From positions 62,001 through 126,000 of the forward strand of contig JAHHHY010000002.1 in NCBI GenBank assembly GCA_019359125.1: DNA of 64,000 nucleotides. The letters run 5' to 3'. Below are positions 16,004 through 24,269 of this stretch, one piece after another. The DNA is from Pleurocapsa minor GSE-CHR-MK 17-07R (GTDB lineage Bacteria > Chloroflexota > Anaerolineae > Aggregatilineales > Phototrophicaceae). Positions within the stretch are counted from its first letter, which is position 1. Every line of letters starts with the position of its first letter. A program made the position numbers and the translations under genes. Below the pieces are notes generated by a model. That model saw nothing but the letters and a program-made list of their open reading frames with translations. It did not search any database and had not been told where the DNA came from.

Positions 16004-17252
16004 CGGCGGCTGGCCGCGCTGGCGCACGGCGGCGGCCGATGCTCATCGACAGCGCCACTGCGATGAATCCCAGCACGCCCGCCGAGATAAAGATCAGGTG
16101 GTAATCGCCCAGCAGGTCGCGGAAGAAGCCGCCCGCCTGCGCCGCGATGCCCGCGCCGATCATGTGGCTGCAAAAGATCCAGCCGTAGATCATACCCAGC
16201 GAACGGCGGCCAAAGCGTTTCGCGGTCAGGTTGACGGTCGGCGGCACGGTCGCCACCCAGTCCAGCCCGTAGATGACCGCGAAGATGAACAGCCCCTGCA
16301 TGTCGATGATGAAGGGCAGGGCGAACAGCGACAAGGCGCGGAAGCCGTAGTACATGGCCAGCAGCTTGCGGTTGTCGATTTTGTCGCTGAAATAGCCGGA
16401 CGCCAGCGTGCCGAAGATGTTCATCAGCCCCATCAGGCTGAGCGCGGCCGCGCTTTCCACCTCCACAAAACCGTGCTCGACCGTGTGCGTGAGCAGGTGC
16501 GTGCCGATCAGCCCGTTGGTGGTGTAGCCACAGATGAAGAAGCTGCCCGCCAGCAGCCAGAAATCACGCGTGCGGATGGCCTTTGACATCGGGAAGGCAG
16601 GGCCCAGGTCGCCTGCTGTGCCCTGCGGAGAGCCGCCGACCGGCTCCAGGCCCAGGTCCTGCGGCTTGTCGCGCATGAACAGAAACACGGGAATGATGCA
16701 AATGCCCACCGCCACGGCGACGATGGTGATCATGCCGCGCCAGCCGGTGTCGGTCACGGCGGCCAGCATCGTCGGTAGGAAGATGAGCTGTCCGGCGGCG
16801 GCCGATGCCCCCAGCAGGCCGACCACCAGCCCGCGATGCCGGTTGAACCAGCGATTGGCCACAGTGGCGGCCAGCACGTTGGCGATAGCGCCGGTGCCCA
16901 CGCCCACCACCAGCCCCCAGTACAGATACAGCTCGCCTGGCGAAGTCATGTTGGCCATCGGAATCAGCCCGACGCAGATCAGGGCCAGCCCGCCCAGCAT
17001 GACGCGGCGCGGTCCGAAGCGGTCAACCAGCGATCCGGCAATTGGCCCGCCCAGCCCAAAGGCGAACAGGCTGATGGCGACCGCGCCGGAAATCAACCCG
17101 CGGTCCCAGCCGAATTCCGCCTCCAGCGGCTTGATGATGACGCTGGGAATCGTGCGCACACCCGCCGCGAACAGCAGCACCAGAAATGTGACCGCGACGA
17201 CAATCCAGGCATAGCGCTGATACAGGGACGGCATGCGTTTGATGAGCAGCAT
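15987..17252 (-). CDS. MFS transporter (OFA/monocarboxylate-like)
   Basis: The 421-residue product has twelve evident hydrophobic helices. FGLGGPIAGSLVDRFGPRRVM carries the classical MFS motif after helix 2 (GPIAGSLVDRFGPRRV), and ALAGFS-like repeats appear in the second half with LASGYFSDKIDNRKLLAMYY. The N-terminal KPLEAEFGWDRGLISGAVA resembles the oxalate/formate antiporter and monocarboxylate porter group. The transported compound cannot be told from the sequence. It has no operon partner and ends by overlapping the convergent EEP gene. Confidence 0.88.
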   Translation of the reverse strand: MLLIKRMPSLYQRYAWIVVAVTFLVLLFAAGVRTIPSVIIKPLEAEFGWDRGLISGAVAISLFAFGLGGPIAGSLVDRFGPRRVMLGGLALICVGLIPMANMTSPGELYLYWGLVVGVGTGAIANVLAATVANRWFNRHRGLVVGLLGASAAAGQLIFLPTMLAAVTDTGWRGMITIVAVAVGICIIPVFLFMRDKPQDLGLEPVGGSPQGTAGDLGPAFPMSKAIRTRDFWLLAGSFFICGYTTNGLIGTHLLTHTVEHGFVEVESAAALSLMGLMNIFGTLASGYFSDKIDNRKLLAMYYGFRALSLFALPFIIDMQGLFIFAVIYGLDWVATVPPTVNLTAKRFGRRSLGMIYGWIFCSHMIGAGIAAQAGGFFRDLLGDYHLIFISAGVLGFIAVALSMSIGRRRAPARPAAVSPTA

Positions 17253-17342
17253 AAGACGGGCTTTCCGGTGCGCAACTCAAGGATACAGGTAAGCGTATGG
17301 GACGTGGCCGGATGCCTCAAGCCCTCTGGATATAGCCAGCTA

Positions 17343-17852
17343 TCACAGTGAAATGAGGAAGCCGATGGCGGGTTCCTCGTGGTCGCCGATGGTATAGATG
17401 CCGTGCGCGGCTGCCGTCGCGCCCATGTGCCGGTAGAAATCGACTGCGCTGGCGCGTTGCAGCGTCCACACCCAGGCGGCGGTGCAGTCGCGCGCGCGCA
17501 GTTGTGCCAGCCCGGCCTGCCAGAGCAGTCGCCCGGCGCCGCGCCCGTGTTCCTCTGGCAGCACATACAGCGCGGTAATTTCCCCATGCTGCGGTTGGCC
17601 GCGCCCGCGCATGCACAGCGCCATGCCCACGAACCCGACCAGTCGACCGTCGCGCTCTGCCACCAGATGCCCCAGCAGCTCACCGCGATTGCGCCCCCAC
17701 GACTGGCGCTGGAACAGCAGGTCGTCGAACACGTCGGTGATTTCCTGCGGCGTGTAGATATGCGCGTAGGCGACTTTCCATGCCTCGTGCGTGATTTGCC
17801 AGCGGGTATGGCGGTCCTCACGGGTGGCGGTGCGCAGGGTGAGCGCGTTCAT
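17343..17852 (-). CDS. GNAT family N-acetyltransferase
   Basis: The 169-residue protein has the GNAT pattern. An N-terminal helical part (WQITHEAWKVAYAHIYTPQE) is followed by a central LVGFVGMALC strand, ITALYVLPEEHGRGAGRLLW as the acetyl-CoA binding motif A (GRGAGRL), and AWVWTLQRASAVDFYRHMGA as motif B. GNATs acetylate amines with acetyl-CoA; the acceptor is unknown. It overlaps cobU by four bases (ATGA), so it is part of the cobamide operon, although no acetylation step is known in that pathway. Confidence 0.87.
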   Translation of the reverse strand: MNALTLRTATREDRHTRWQITHEAWKVAYAHIYTPQEITDVFDDLLFQRQSWGRNRGELLGHLVAERDGRLVGFVGMALCMRGRGQPQHGEITALYVLPEEHGRGAGRLLWQAGLAQLRARDCTAAWVWTLQRASAVDFYRHMGATAAAHGIYTIGDHEEPAIGFLISL

Positions 17853-18406
17853 GGCTGCCCTGGGGCGTGTCCTTTCAGCGCCCAGGGCAGACCGGCCACC
17901 ACCAGCAGCACATCATCGGCGCGGCGTGCCAGCGCCTGATTGGCACGGCCCAGCGCATCGCGGAAGACGCGGCCCAGATGCGTGGGCGGCACGATGCCCA
18001 TGCCCACTTCGTTGGACACGATCAGCCAGTGGGCGGGCACCTGCCCGATGGTGACGATCAGCGCCTCAATCTCGCGCAGGATGACGGCATCTGCCTCGTC
18101 CTGCGTGCAGCTTTCGGGCAGCGTCAGCAGCGCATTGGTGGCCAGCAGCGTGATGCAGTCCAGCAGGATGACATCGTATGGGGGCTGCGCTGCGGCAGAC
18201 TGAATGGCCTGTGCGACGTTCAACGGCGCTTCCAGCGTGTCCCACTCGGCGGGCCGCTCTGACCGATGGCGGTCGATGCGTTCGCGCATTTCGTCATCGA
18301 AGGCCTGCGCGGTGGCCACAAACAGAACGCGCCCGCCTGATTCACGGGCCATACGCTCGGCAGTCGCGCTTTTGCCGCCGCGCGCGCCGCCCAGGATCAG
18401 CGTCAT
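17849..18406 (-). CDS. cobU: Adenosylcobinamide kinase / adenosylcobinamide-phosphate guanylyltransferase
   Basis: The 185-residue protein starts MTLILGGARGGKSATAER, with the GGARGGKS P-loop. It continues with a VATAQAFDDEMRERIDRHR segment, DVILLDCITLLATN, and SNEVGMGIVPPTHLGRVFRD. These are the family motifs of bifunctional CobU/CobP, which phosphorylates adenosylcobinamide and transfers GMP to form adenosylcobinamide-GDP. The start is set at ATG 18406, matching the usual CobU N-terminus; an in-frame GTG at 18424 overlapping cobS would add six residues. It lies between cobS and the GNAT gene. Confidence 0.9.
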   Translation of the reverse strand: MTLILGGARGGKSATAERMARESGGRVLFVATAQAFDDEMRERIDRHRSERPAEWDTLEAPLNVAQAIQSAAAQPPYDVILLDCITLLATNALLTLPESCTQDEADAVILREIEALIVTIGQVPAHWLIVSNEVGMGIVPPTHLGRVFRDALGRANQALARRADDVLLVVAGLPWALKGHAPGQP

Positions 18407-18416
18407 CCGCGACGAC

Positions 18417-19160
18417 TCAGGCACGATACGCCCACGCCAGCGCCAGCAGCGCGACCAGCTCGGTCAGCTCGCACACGAAGCCGTAGATATCGCCGGTCAG
18501 GCCGCCGCCCAGTCGGCGTGACGCCCACCATGCCGTGACAGGCACGACGGCGACAATGGCCACAAACGCGAGCGGATTCACGGGCAGATAGTTCAGCACA
18601 AGCAGCGTGATCGCGACGGTGATGGCGGCGGCCAATGCGACCTGCGGCGGGCCCAGTCCATCGCGGAACCATGCGCCCAGCCCGTCCGGGCGTGCTGGTT
18701 TGTGCGCGGCCATCGCATACACAATCGCCATGCGCCCAAACAATGGAGCCAGCAGCAGCAGCGGCGGCGGCACATTGCGCAGCAGGATGAACTTGCCCAG
18801 CAGCAGCAGGCCGATGCCGATGACCGCCCACGAGCCAGCGCGTGGGTCTTTCATGATTTCCAGCCGGCGGGCCGGTGTGGTGGTGGCGAACAGGCCGTCG
18901 CAGGCATCCGCAAAGCCATCCAGATGCAGCCCACCGGTGACGATCACCCAGAAGGCCAGCGCCAGAAACGCCATCACATCCTGCGAGAACACGGTCACGG
19001 TGGTAAGAAAGGCCAGTCCGAAGCCGATACCCGCGCCGATCAGCGGGAAGAAGCCCACGCTCCAGGCGGGCTTGCGTCCCTGCACCATGCCCAGCGGCAG
19101 GATTGTGAGGAAAGAGACGGCCGCACGAAAGTCGAGTAACCAGCCGAGGGGATTCATCAT
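18417..19160 (-). CDS. cobS: Adenosylcobinamide-GDP ribazoletransferase (cobalamin synthase)
   Basis: The 247-residue membrane protein shows the CobS signature LHLDGFADACDGLFATTTP followed by RRLEIMKDPRAGSWAVIGI. It begins GWLLDFRAAVSFLTILPLG, the typical CobS N-terminus, and has several hydrophobic helices. CobS joins adenosylcobinamide-GDP to alpha-ribazole in the membrane to complete the lower loop of the cobamide. It overlaps cobT by four bases and lies just upstream of cobU, so the three are one operon. Confidence 0.92.
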   Translation of the reverse strand: MMNPLGWLLDFRAAVSFLTILPLGMVQGRKPAWSVGFFPLIGAGIGFGLAFLTTVTVFSQDVMAFLALAFWVIVTGGLHLDGFADACDGLFATTTPARRLEIMKDPRAGSWAVIGIGLLLLGKFILLRNVPPPLLLLAPLFGRMAIVYAMAAHKPARPDGLGAWFRDGLGPPQVALAAAITVAITLLVLNYLPVNPLAFVAIVAVVPVTAWWASRRLGGGLTGDIYGFVCELTELVALLALAWAYRA

Positions 19161-20215
19161 GTTCCCTCCCGGTCGCTCACGCCCGCGTCTGAGAATGTCG
19201 CCATCTCCTGCAGGGCGCGCATCGCGGCTTCGATCAGCGGGAAGGCCAGCACTGCGCCGGTGCCTTCGCCCAGGCGCATATTCAGCGCCAGCAGCGCATC
19301 CAGCCCCAGATGCTCCAGCGCGAGCCGATGCCCCGGCTCTGCCCCGCGGTGTCCGGCGATCAGATAGCCGAGCACGGCGGGCTGAATCTGCGCCGCGATC
19401 AAGGCGCCCGCGGTGCAGATCAGGCCATTCAGCACGACTGGCACGCGGTTCGCCGCCGCCGCGATGATGGCCCCGGCGATGGCACCAATCTCGAATCCGC
19501 CCACGCGCATGAGCGTATCTATCTCAGCCGGAGCATTGATCGTCAGCGCGCGCTCGATGAGCGTAATCTTATGGCTCAGCGTTTCGTCGGTGATGCCGGT
19601 GCCGCGCCCGGTGACCAGCGATGCCTCGCTGCCAGTGATGGCGGCGATGATCGCGCTGGCCGAGGTGCTGTTGCCGATGCCCATTTCACCCAGCGCAATA
19701 ATATCCAGCCCGTCAGCATAGACGCTTTCAAAGGCGCGAGCGCCCAGCGCCAGCGACGCCTGCGCCTGCGCGCTGGTCATCGCCATGCCCACGCTGAAGT
19801 CCTGCGTGCCATGCGCGATCTTGCCGTCGATGAAAGCCGGATGCGCGCGCACATCGTCGCTGAAGGTGGAGGCCACGCCCGCGTCGATCACGCGCAGGCG
19901 GGCGCCCATCTGCGCCGCAAAGACGTTGATGGCCGCGCCGCCATTGAGGAAGTTCAGCACCATCTGGGCGGTCACGTCGGCGGGGTAGGCGCTGATGCCC
20001 TGCTGCGTCACGCCGTGGTCGCCAGCAAAGACCAGCACAGCGCGGCGGTCCGGGCGGTAGTCCAGCCGGCCTGTCATGGCGGCCAGCCGGATTGAGAGCT
20101 TTTCAAGCTGTCCCAGCGCGCCAGTCGGTTTGGTCAGGCGGTCCTGGCGCTGCGCTGCCTGCTGGGCCGCGTGTTCATCCAGCGGCGGGATGGTATAAGG
20201 CAGGGATAATGTCAT
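19157..20215 (-). CDS. cobT: Nicotinate-nucleotide-dimethylbenzimidazole phosphoribosyltransferase
   Basis: The 352-residue protein has the CobT landmarks. These are RLTKPTGALGQLEKLSIRLA, FAGDHGVTQQGISAYPADVT, NFLNGGAAINVFA, LGEMGIGNSTSASA, GRGTGITDE, and RLGEGTGAVLAFPL with the catalytic Glu near the C-terminus. CobT makes alpha-ribazole phosphate from nicotinate mononucleotide and a lower-ligand base such as 5,6-dimethylbenzimidazole. Length matches the family. It follows cbiR by 66 bp and overlaps cobS by four bases. Confidence 0.93.
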   Translation of the reverse strand: MTLSLPYTIPPLDEHAAQQAAQRQDRLTKPTGALGQLEKLSIRLAAMTGRLDYRPDRRAVLVFAGDHGVTQQGISAYPADVTAQMVLNFLNGGAAINVFAAQMGARLRVIDAGVASTFSDDVRAHPAFIDGKIAHGTQDFSVGMAMTSAQAQASLALGARAFESVYADGLDIIALGEMGIGNSTSASAIIAAITGSEASLVTGRGTGITDETLSHKITLIERALTINAPAEIDTLMRVGGFEIGAIAGAIIAAAANRVPVVLNGLICTAGALIAAQIQPAVLGYLIAGHRGAEPGHRLALEHLGLDALLALNMRLGEGTGAVLAFPLIEAAMRALQEMATFSDAGVSDREGT

Positions 20216-20281
20216 GACTCAGGGTCGTTTCACTGTAAATGGTCAGGCCTGAAAGCATACCATGAGGGGCGTTGGGCGTCA

Positions 20282-21061
20282 TTACCCGCGCGCGGCCGCG
20301 ACGCGGCGGATGCTCTCGTCCAGCGCGGCACGGCTGGGCGCATAATCGCCTTCAAACACTTCCAGCGTCAGCACGCCGTCCCACTCCCACAGCGCGTCAA
20401 TCATGGCATCGATGTCCGCTTCGGGCATCACGCTCAGCGGCAGATGATCGCGCATGACCGCGTGCCCGTCTGGCGCAGCGCCATGCAGATGCACGACGCG
20501 CGCCTGCGGCAGCCAGCCGGGTATCAGCGCCAGCGGGTCGCCGCCCTGCTTCCACACATGCCCGATATCGAATGTACGCCCTACGCCGGTGTTGTCGGCA
20601 ATGCTGGCGACATGGTCCGGCGCGTAATTTTCCAGGTTTTCGGCGGCCAGCTTTTCCCGCGGGATGCCGATGTGATCGCACAGCCACGCGCACGCCTTTG
20701 CCCGGTTGGTGTGCCATGCGTCCGAGCCTGCGTCGGTGCCTTCCAGGTGAAAGACATAGCTGTGCACGGGCAGATCCGACGTGGCAACCACGACCCGCGC
20801 GGCCAGCGCCAGCGATTCATGCTCGCACCCGTCAGTCCACTGCACGTCCATCGGCAGATGCACGGTGTAGGTCATGTCGTGCGCGGATGCGATGGCCTTC
20901 AGCCGGGCGACCTGCGCCGCATCGGGGAAATTATGCAGGCCGTCGGCCGTCGTCCACAGCACCAGCTCCATATCCGCGACTTTTCCGGCCAGCCAGGCAG
21001 CATTTTCGGCCAGGTCTCCGGGGATGATGTACGAGGTCGCCCCGATGCGAAAACGGGGCAG
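20282..21061 (-). CDS. cbiR: Cobamide-remodelling phosphodiesterase CbiR-like
   Basis: The protein (259 residues from the proposed CTG 21061) starts LPRFRIGATSYIIPGDLAEN and continues VADMELVLWTTADGLH. It has a VHLPMDVQWTDGCEHE segment, a long helix ending EGTDAGSDAW, AAENLENYAPDH, and TFDIGHVWKQGGDPLALIP. This TIM-barrel, AP-endonuclease-2-like pattern, with the Glu/His/Asp metal ligands, matches CbiR, which cuts the nucleotide loop of cobamides so that the corrinoid can be rebuilt. CTG 21061 is chosen because the conserved RFRIGATSYIIP start lies upstream of ATG 20971 and AAAGGTGA sits four bases before it; no ATG, GTG or TTG fits in frame. Its operon place next to cobO, cobT, cobS and cobU supports this role. 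Confidence 0.82.
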   Translation of the reverse strand: MPRFRIGATSYIIPGDLAENAAWLAGKVADMELVLWTTADGLHNFPDAAQVARLKAIASAHDMTYTVHLPMDVQWTDGCEHESLALAARVVVATSDLPVHSYVFHLEGTDAGSDAWHTNRAKACAWLCDHIGIPREKLAAENLENYAPDHVASIADNTGVGRTFDIGHVWKQGGDPLALIPGWLPQARVVHLHGAAPDGHAVMRDHLPLSVMPEADIDAMIDALWEWDGVLTLEVFEGDYAPSRAALDESIRRVAAARG

Positions 21062-21072
21062 GGGGTCACCTT

Positions 21073-21597
21073 TCAGAATTCAATGCCTCCCTGCGCCTGA
21101 ATCCCGGAGTCGTACGGATGCTTGATATTCTTCATTTCGGTCACGAGGTCGGCATAATCGATCAGCGGCTGCGGCGCCCCGCGCCCGGTGATGATGAGGT
21201 GCATCTCTGCGGGTTTGTTCGCCTTCAGCCAGTCCAGCGCGGCGTCAGTGTCCAGCCAGCCCAGCGTGAGCAGGTAGGTAAATTCATCCAGCACGACGAT
21301 GTCATACGCGCCGGAAATGATTTTCTCCTTGGCGATTTCCCAGCCATGCAGGGCTTTGGCGGTGGTTTCGTCCATGTCGCGCGATGTCCAGGTGAAGCCG
21401 TCGCCGGTTTTGATCCAGTCGATCTCCAGCTTGTTGGCGGCGCGCACTTCGCCCCACGCACCGCCTTCGTGCTTGAGGAACTGAATCACGCACACTTTCA
21501 TGCCGCGGCCCCAGGCGCGCAGCACGATGCCCAGCGCGGCCGTTGTCTTGCCTTTGCCGTCCCCGGTATTGACGATCACCAGCCCGTTTCTCGTCAT
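21073..21597 (-). CDS. cobO: Cob(I)yrinic acid a,c-diamide adenosyltransferase
   Basis: The 174-residue protein starts [20 protein letters not shown], with the P-loop-like GDGKGKT of CobO/BtuR enzymes. It continues with [33 protein letters not shown] and [23 protein letters not shown] in pieces, all family hallmarks. The enzyme attaches the upper adenosyl ligand from ATP to reduced corrinoids. An AAGGAGC ribosome-binding site precedes ATG 21597. It is the first gene of the five-gene cobamide salvage run. Confidence 0.93.
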   Translation of the reverse strand: MTRNGLVIVNTGDGKGKTTAALGIVLRAWGRGMKVCVIQFLKHEGGAWGEVRAANKLEIDWIKTGDGFTWTSRDMDETTAKALHGWEIAKEKIISGAYDIVVLDEFTYLLTLGWLDTDAALDWLKANKPAEMHLIITGRGAPQPLIDYADLVTEMKNIKHPYDSGIQAQGGIEF

Positions 21598-21728
21598 CTG
21601 ATGCTCCTTTCAACACAGCAGATTGCCCGATCCATCTTCAGGAAGACTGGAGACCGGTGTATCGCTTCTGCTGGTGCTACACTTGTTATGTGTATCAAAT
21701 GCACTACAGGGTGCAATCGGAGTGAAAA

Positions 21729-22379
21729 ATGGATATGAAAGCACACTGGGAAAATGTGTACACGTCGAAACCTTCTGACAATGTGAGCTGGTATCAGGAT
21801 TATCCGACGCTGTCGCTGGAGTTTATAAAAAACGCGGGCCTGCCGCCACAAGCTGCGATTATTGATGTCGGTGCGGGCGCGTCAAAGCTGGCCGATTACC
21901 TGATTGAGGCTGGATACCGTGATATCACGCTGCTGGATATCTCGGAGGCAGCCCTGCACGTGACGCGCCAACGGCTGTCCTCCGCGCAGGTGCAGATCGA
22001 CTGGCTTGTGGGCGACATTACCACACTACCGCTTCAGCGGCAGCGCTATGACGTGTGGCACGACCGCGCCGTTTTTCATTTTCTGACAGAAGAAGACCAG
22101 AAGCGTCGCTACATTGAGCAGGTAAAACATGCCTTGAAACCGGGCGGCCATGTGATTCTGGCCACTTTTGCGGTGGATGGGCCGCAGCAGTGCAGTGGGT
22201 TGAATACGGAGCGCTACGATGCAGCGGCGCTGCACGCCCTGTTCGGCAGTCCCTTCACGCTCATCAGCAGCGTGCAGGAAACCCACATAACGCCGTGGCA
22301 GGGCGAACAACGATTCGTATACTGCCACTGCATCAAGCGTGAGCTTTCTGCACCAGCAGCGGATTCAGCCATCCCATAA
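21729..22379 (+). CDS. Class I SAM-dependent methyltransferase
   Basis: The 216-residue protein starts MDMKAHWENVYTSKPSDNVS, common in a bacterial methyltransferase subgroup. It has the SAM-binding motif AAIIDVGAGASKLADYLIE (motif I), ITLLDISEAAL with the acidic residue for ribose binding, WLVGDITTLPL, YDVWHDRAVFHFL, and ALKPGGHVILATF as post-motif. The substrate is unknown. GGAGTGA lies just before ATG 21729. It is transcribed away from cobO and ends convergent with the kinase-like gene at a strong hairpin. Confidence 0.85.
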   Translation: MDMKAHWENVYTSKPSDNVSWYQDYPTLSLEFIKNAGLPPQAAIIDVGAGASKLADYLIEAGYRDITLLDISEAALHVTRQRLSSAQVQIDWLVGDITTLPLQRQRYDVWHDRAVFHFLTEEDQKRRYIEQVKHALKPGGHVILATFAVDGPQQCSGLNTERYDAAALHALFGSPFTLISSVQETHITPWQGEQRFVYCHCIKRELSAPAADSAIP

Positions 22380-22394
22380 ATTACGCCGGTCTGG

Positions 22395-22421
22395 ACGGGC
22401 ATGTCCGCCTGACATGCCCGT
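22395..22421. terminator. Bidirectional hairpin between convergent genes
   Basis: ACGGGCATGTC at 22395-22405 pairs perfectly with GACATGCCCGT at 22411-22421 around a five-base loop. It sits between the stops of the methyltransferase and the kinase-like gene, so it can serve both strands. Confidence 0.72.
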
Positions 22422-22431
22422 TTCGACAGCG

Positions 22432-24006
22432 CTAGTACCCGCGTGCGCCGCCGCGCCCTTTGTCGTCCAGGGTATAGGCATAGTTTGAGCCGCGGTCGGT
22501 GCCGCCTTCCTGATTCATGTCCTGCGCGACGACCACATCCCAGTCAGCCGGATCCATCAGTTCGCCGGCTGCCAGCTTGGCATTCAGGTGCACCTTAAGC
22601 GCGGTCAGGCGGGTGATGAGCGCGGCCATTTCATTGGGGTCCAGCAGGTCAGACATGACGAGCGCCAGCAGTTCCGGATCCAGCGCGATGATCTTCTGCG
22701 CCATGTTTTTATCTACATACAGGCTCAGGCCGGAATACTTCTGCTTGCGCTGGGTCAGGTTGGTATTGGTGCCAAACGACATGTCGTTGTCGATGCCCGT
22801 CAGGCCGATGACGTTGCCATTGGCATCCAGCTTCAGGTAGTAATTGCCGGTGTGGCGGTCAATCTGCATGGCCAGATTGTCCAGTAGTTGCAGCCGGCTG
22901 AGCAGGCGCAGCAGGTTTGGGTCGTCGGTGGAAAATGCATCCTGGCCGACATTGGCGCGGTCGTTCACGTCGGTGGTTGGTTTCAGGTCACCGGCGGCTT
23001 TGCCCGATGCGCCGCGCTGGGACGTGCCGAGAATGCTTTGGTTGCCCACTTTGCGCAGGGCAAACTGCGTGCGCGCGATCAGGCCGGCATCCAGCAGCTG
23101 GTCCAGCCGATAGCTCGCTACTTCGCGGTTGGCGCTGCGCGTGTCCGTCGCGCTGATGCCGCCCTTTTCGCTGAATTCAGCGTGATTTTGGCGTAGTGTA
23201 AGCTCTTTTTCGAGGGCCGCACGGGCCGGGCCACCAGGCATCTTGCGGATTTGCTCAGCCATGGCGGATTCTTCTTCAAACGTGCTGGGATTCAGGGTCT
23301 CCACATTCTGCTTGAAATAGGTTTTGCTCTCCGAGGGCTGATTGGCGCCCGCTGGCCCGTACACGTTGAGCGTGTTCATGCCGCCGCCCACGGTTCCCCG
23401 GTTGTTGGCTTCGTTCATCACCAGCGCATCGGTGACGCCGAGGAAATTCCCCAGGTTGGGGCGCTTGCCATTGACCAGGAAGCGACCAGGATTTTCGCTG
23501 GCGCGCACCATCGGGCCGATGCAGGCGGTCTTCTCGTTCTGCGCCTGCAGCTTTAGCTCCAGCATATATTCTTTTTTGTCGCCATCTTCGTCCTCAGCGT
23601 CGTAGGCGGAGGTGGCCGCGATGATGGCGTCAAACTCGCGCATGAGCTGCTTCAGCTGCGCCATCACCTCCGGCTGAGTGGCATGCAGCTCTGCTGTAAT
23701 GTAACTATGAAAACTGTCCAGCGTATCCAGCACGGCTTTATATTTGGTTGAGTTCTCTTTTTTCAGCGGGCCGATGCCGATATTCATCTTCGGCTTGCCC
23801 AGGCGCTCGACCACACGATTGCGCGACGGCATGCGCTGGATGATACGCGTGGTGGCGCGATTGCCGATCAGGCGCTGCAACTGGAGAATCTGCGCGCCAG
23901 GCATTGTGCTGCCTGAGGGTGTTGGTGCTGCGCTATCACTGGTGCTTCGGGATGATGAGGACGGCTTGGGGGACTGCGGTTGTGGGGACTGGGTATGTTC
24001 GGGCAT
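22432..24006 (-). CDS. Putative secreted effector with PI3/4-kinase-like active site
   Basis: The 524-residue protein starts with a Pro/Ser-rich tail. Then comes QILQLQRLIGNRATTRIIQ (about residues 39-57), a motif I associate with N-termini of DUF4157 and contractile-injection cargo proteins. The C-terminal half looks like a PI3/4-kinase or actin-fragmin-kinase fold: YFKQ near 230 as a possible ATP-binding Lys, REVASYRLDQLLDAG (294-308), the catalytic loop DRHTGNYYLKLD (383-394), and GIDND (404-408) as the metal-binding DFG equivalent. Residues 60-230 have no recognised domain, and there is no signal peptide. The target could be lipid or protein. The leader upstream is duplicated in front of the gene at 26 kb. 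The kinase-like reading is fairly good; the injection link is inference. Confidence 0.6.
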   Translation of the reverse strand: MPEHTQSPQPQSPKPSSSSRSTSDSAAPTPSGSTMPGAQILQLQRLIGNRATTRIIQRMPSRNRVVERLGKPKMNIGIGPLKKENSTKYKAVLDTLDSFHSYITAELHATQPEVMAQLKQLMREFDAIIAATSAYDAEDEDGDKKEYMLELKLQAQNEKTACIGPMVRASENPGRFLVNGKRPNLGNFLGVTDALVMNEANNRGTVGGGMNTLNVYGPAGANQPSESKTYFKQNVETLNPSTFEEESAMAEQIRKMPGGPARAALEKELTLRQNHAEFSEKGGISATDTRSANREVASYRLDQLLDAGLIARTQFALRKVGNQSILGTSQRGASGKAAGDLKPTTDVNDRANVGQDAFSTDDPNLLRLLSRLQLLDNLAMQIDRHTGNYYLKLDANGNVIGLTGIDNDMSFGTNTNLTQRKQKYSGLSLYVDKNMAQKIIALDPELLALVMSDLLDPNEMAALITRLTALKVHLNAKLAAGELMDPADWDVVVAQDMNQEGGTDRGSNYAYTLDDKGRGGARGY

Positions 24007-24153
24007 AGCCTTTACTGGTCACTCCAACAGCGACTTGCATCGGACGGATGGGGTTGGTGCAGATGATGAATGACAGATAGTAACGGAAGAGGAACATCAT
24101 GCAATGTATATATGCTATGTGTCGATAATTTCTGACAAAATGGGTTGCGGTGA
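24007..24153 (-). promoter_or_regulatory. Leader of the kinase-like gene, copy A of a duplicated leader
   Basis: Four blocks match the leader of the nucleotidyltransferase-like gene at nearly identical distances from the ATG. They are ctggtcactcca (24015-24026), gatgatgRRtgaca near 24062-24075, gctatgtgtcgaYaat near 24114-24129, and gggttgcggtga (24142-24153). On the gene strand a possible promoter is TTGTCA with GCATAT 17 bases on. Shared spacing suggests common regulation. Confidence 0.6.
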
Positions 24154-24269
24154 CGGGCACGGGTGTCGTTCGAACAGCCGCGTTTGATGGCCATTATCCA
24201 TATGAAAGAGGACGACCCATCCGGGAGGATGGCGCGTGATGCTGACAGCCCAGTGATTGACTGGCCGTC

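Noticed and set aside
21598-21728. A cobalamin riboswitch upstream of cobO
   Set aside because: Only 131 bp separate cobO from the divergent methyltransferase gene, and I see no B12-box-like sequence or long paired leader there.
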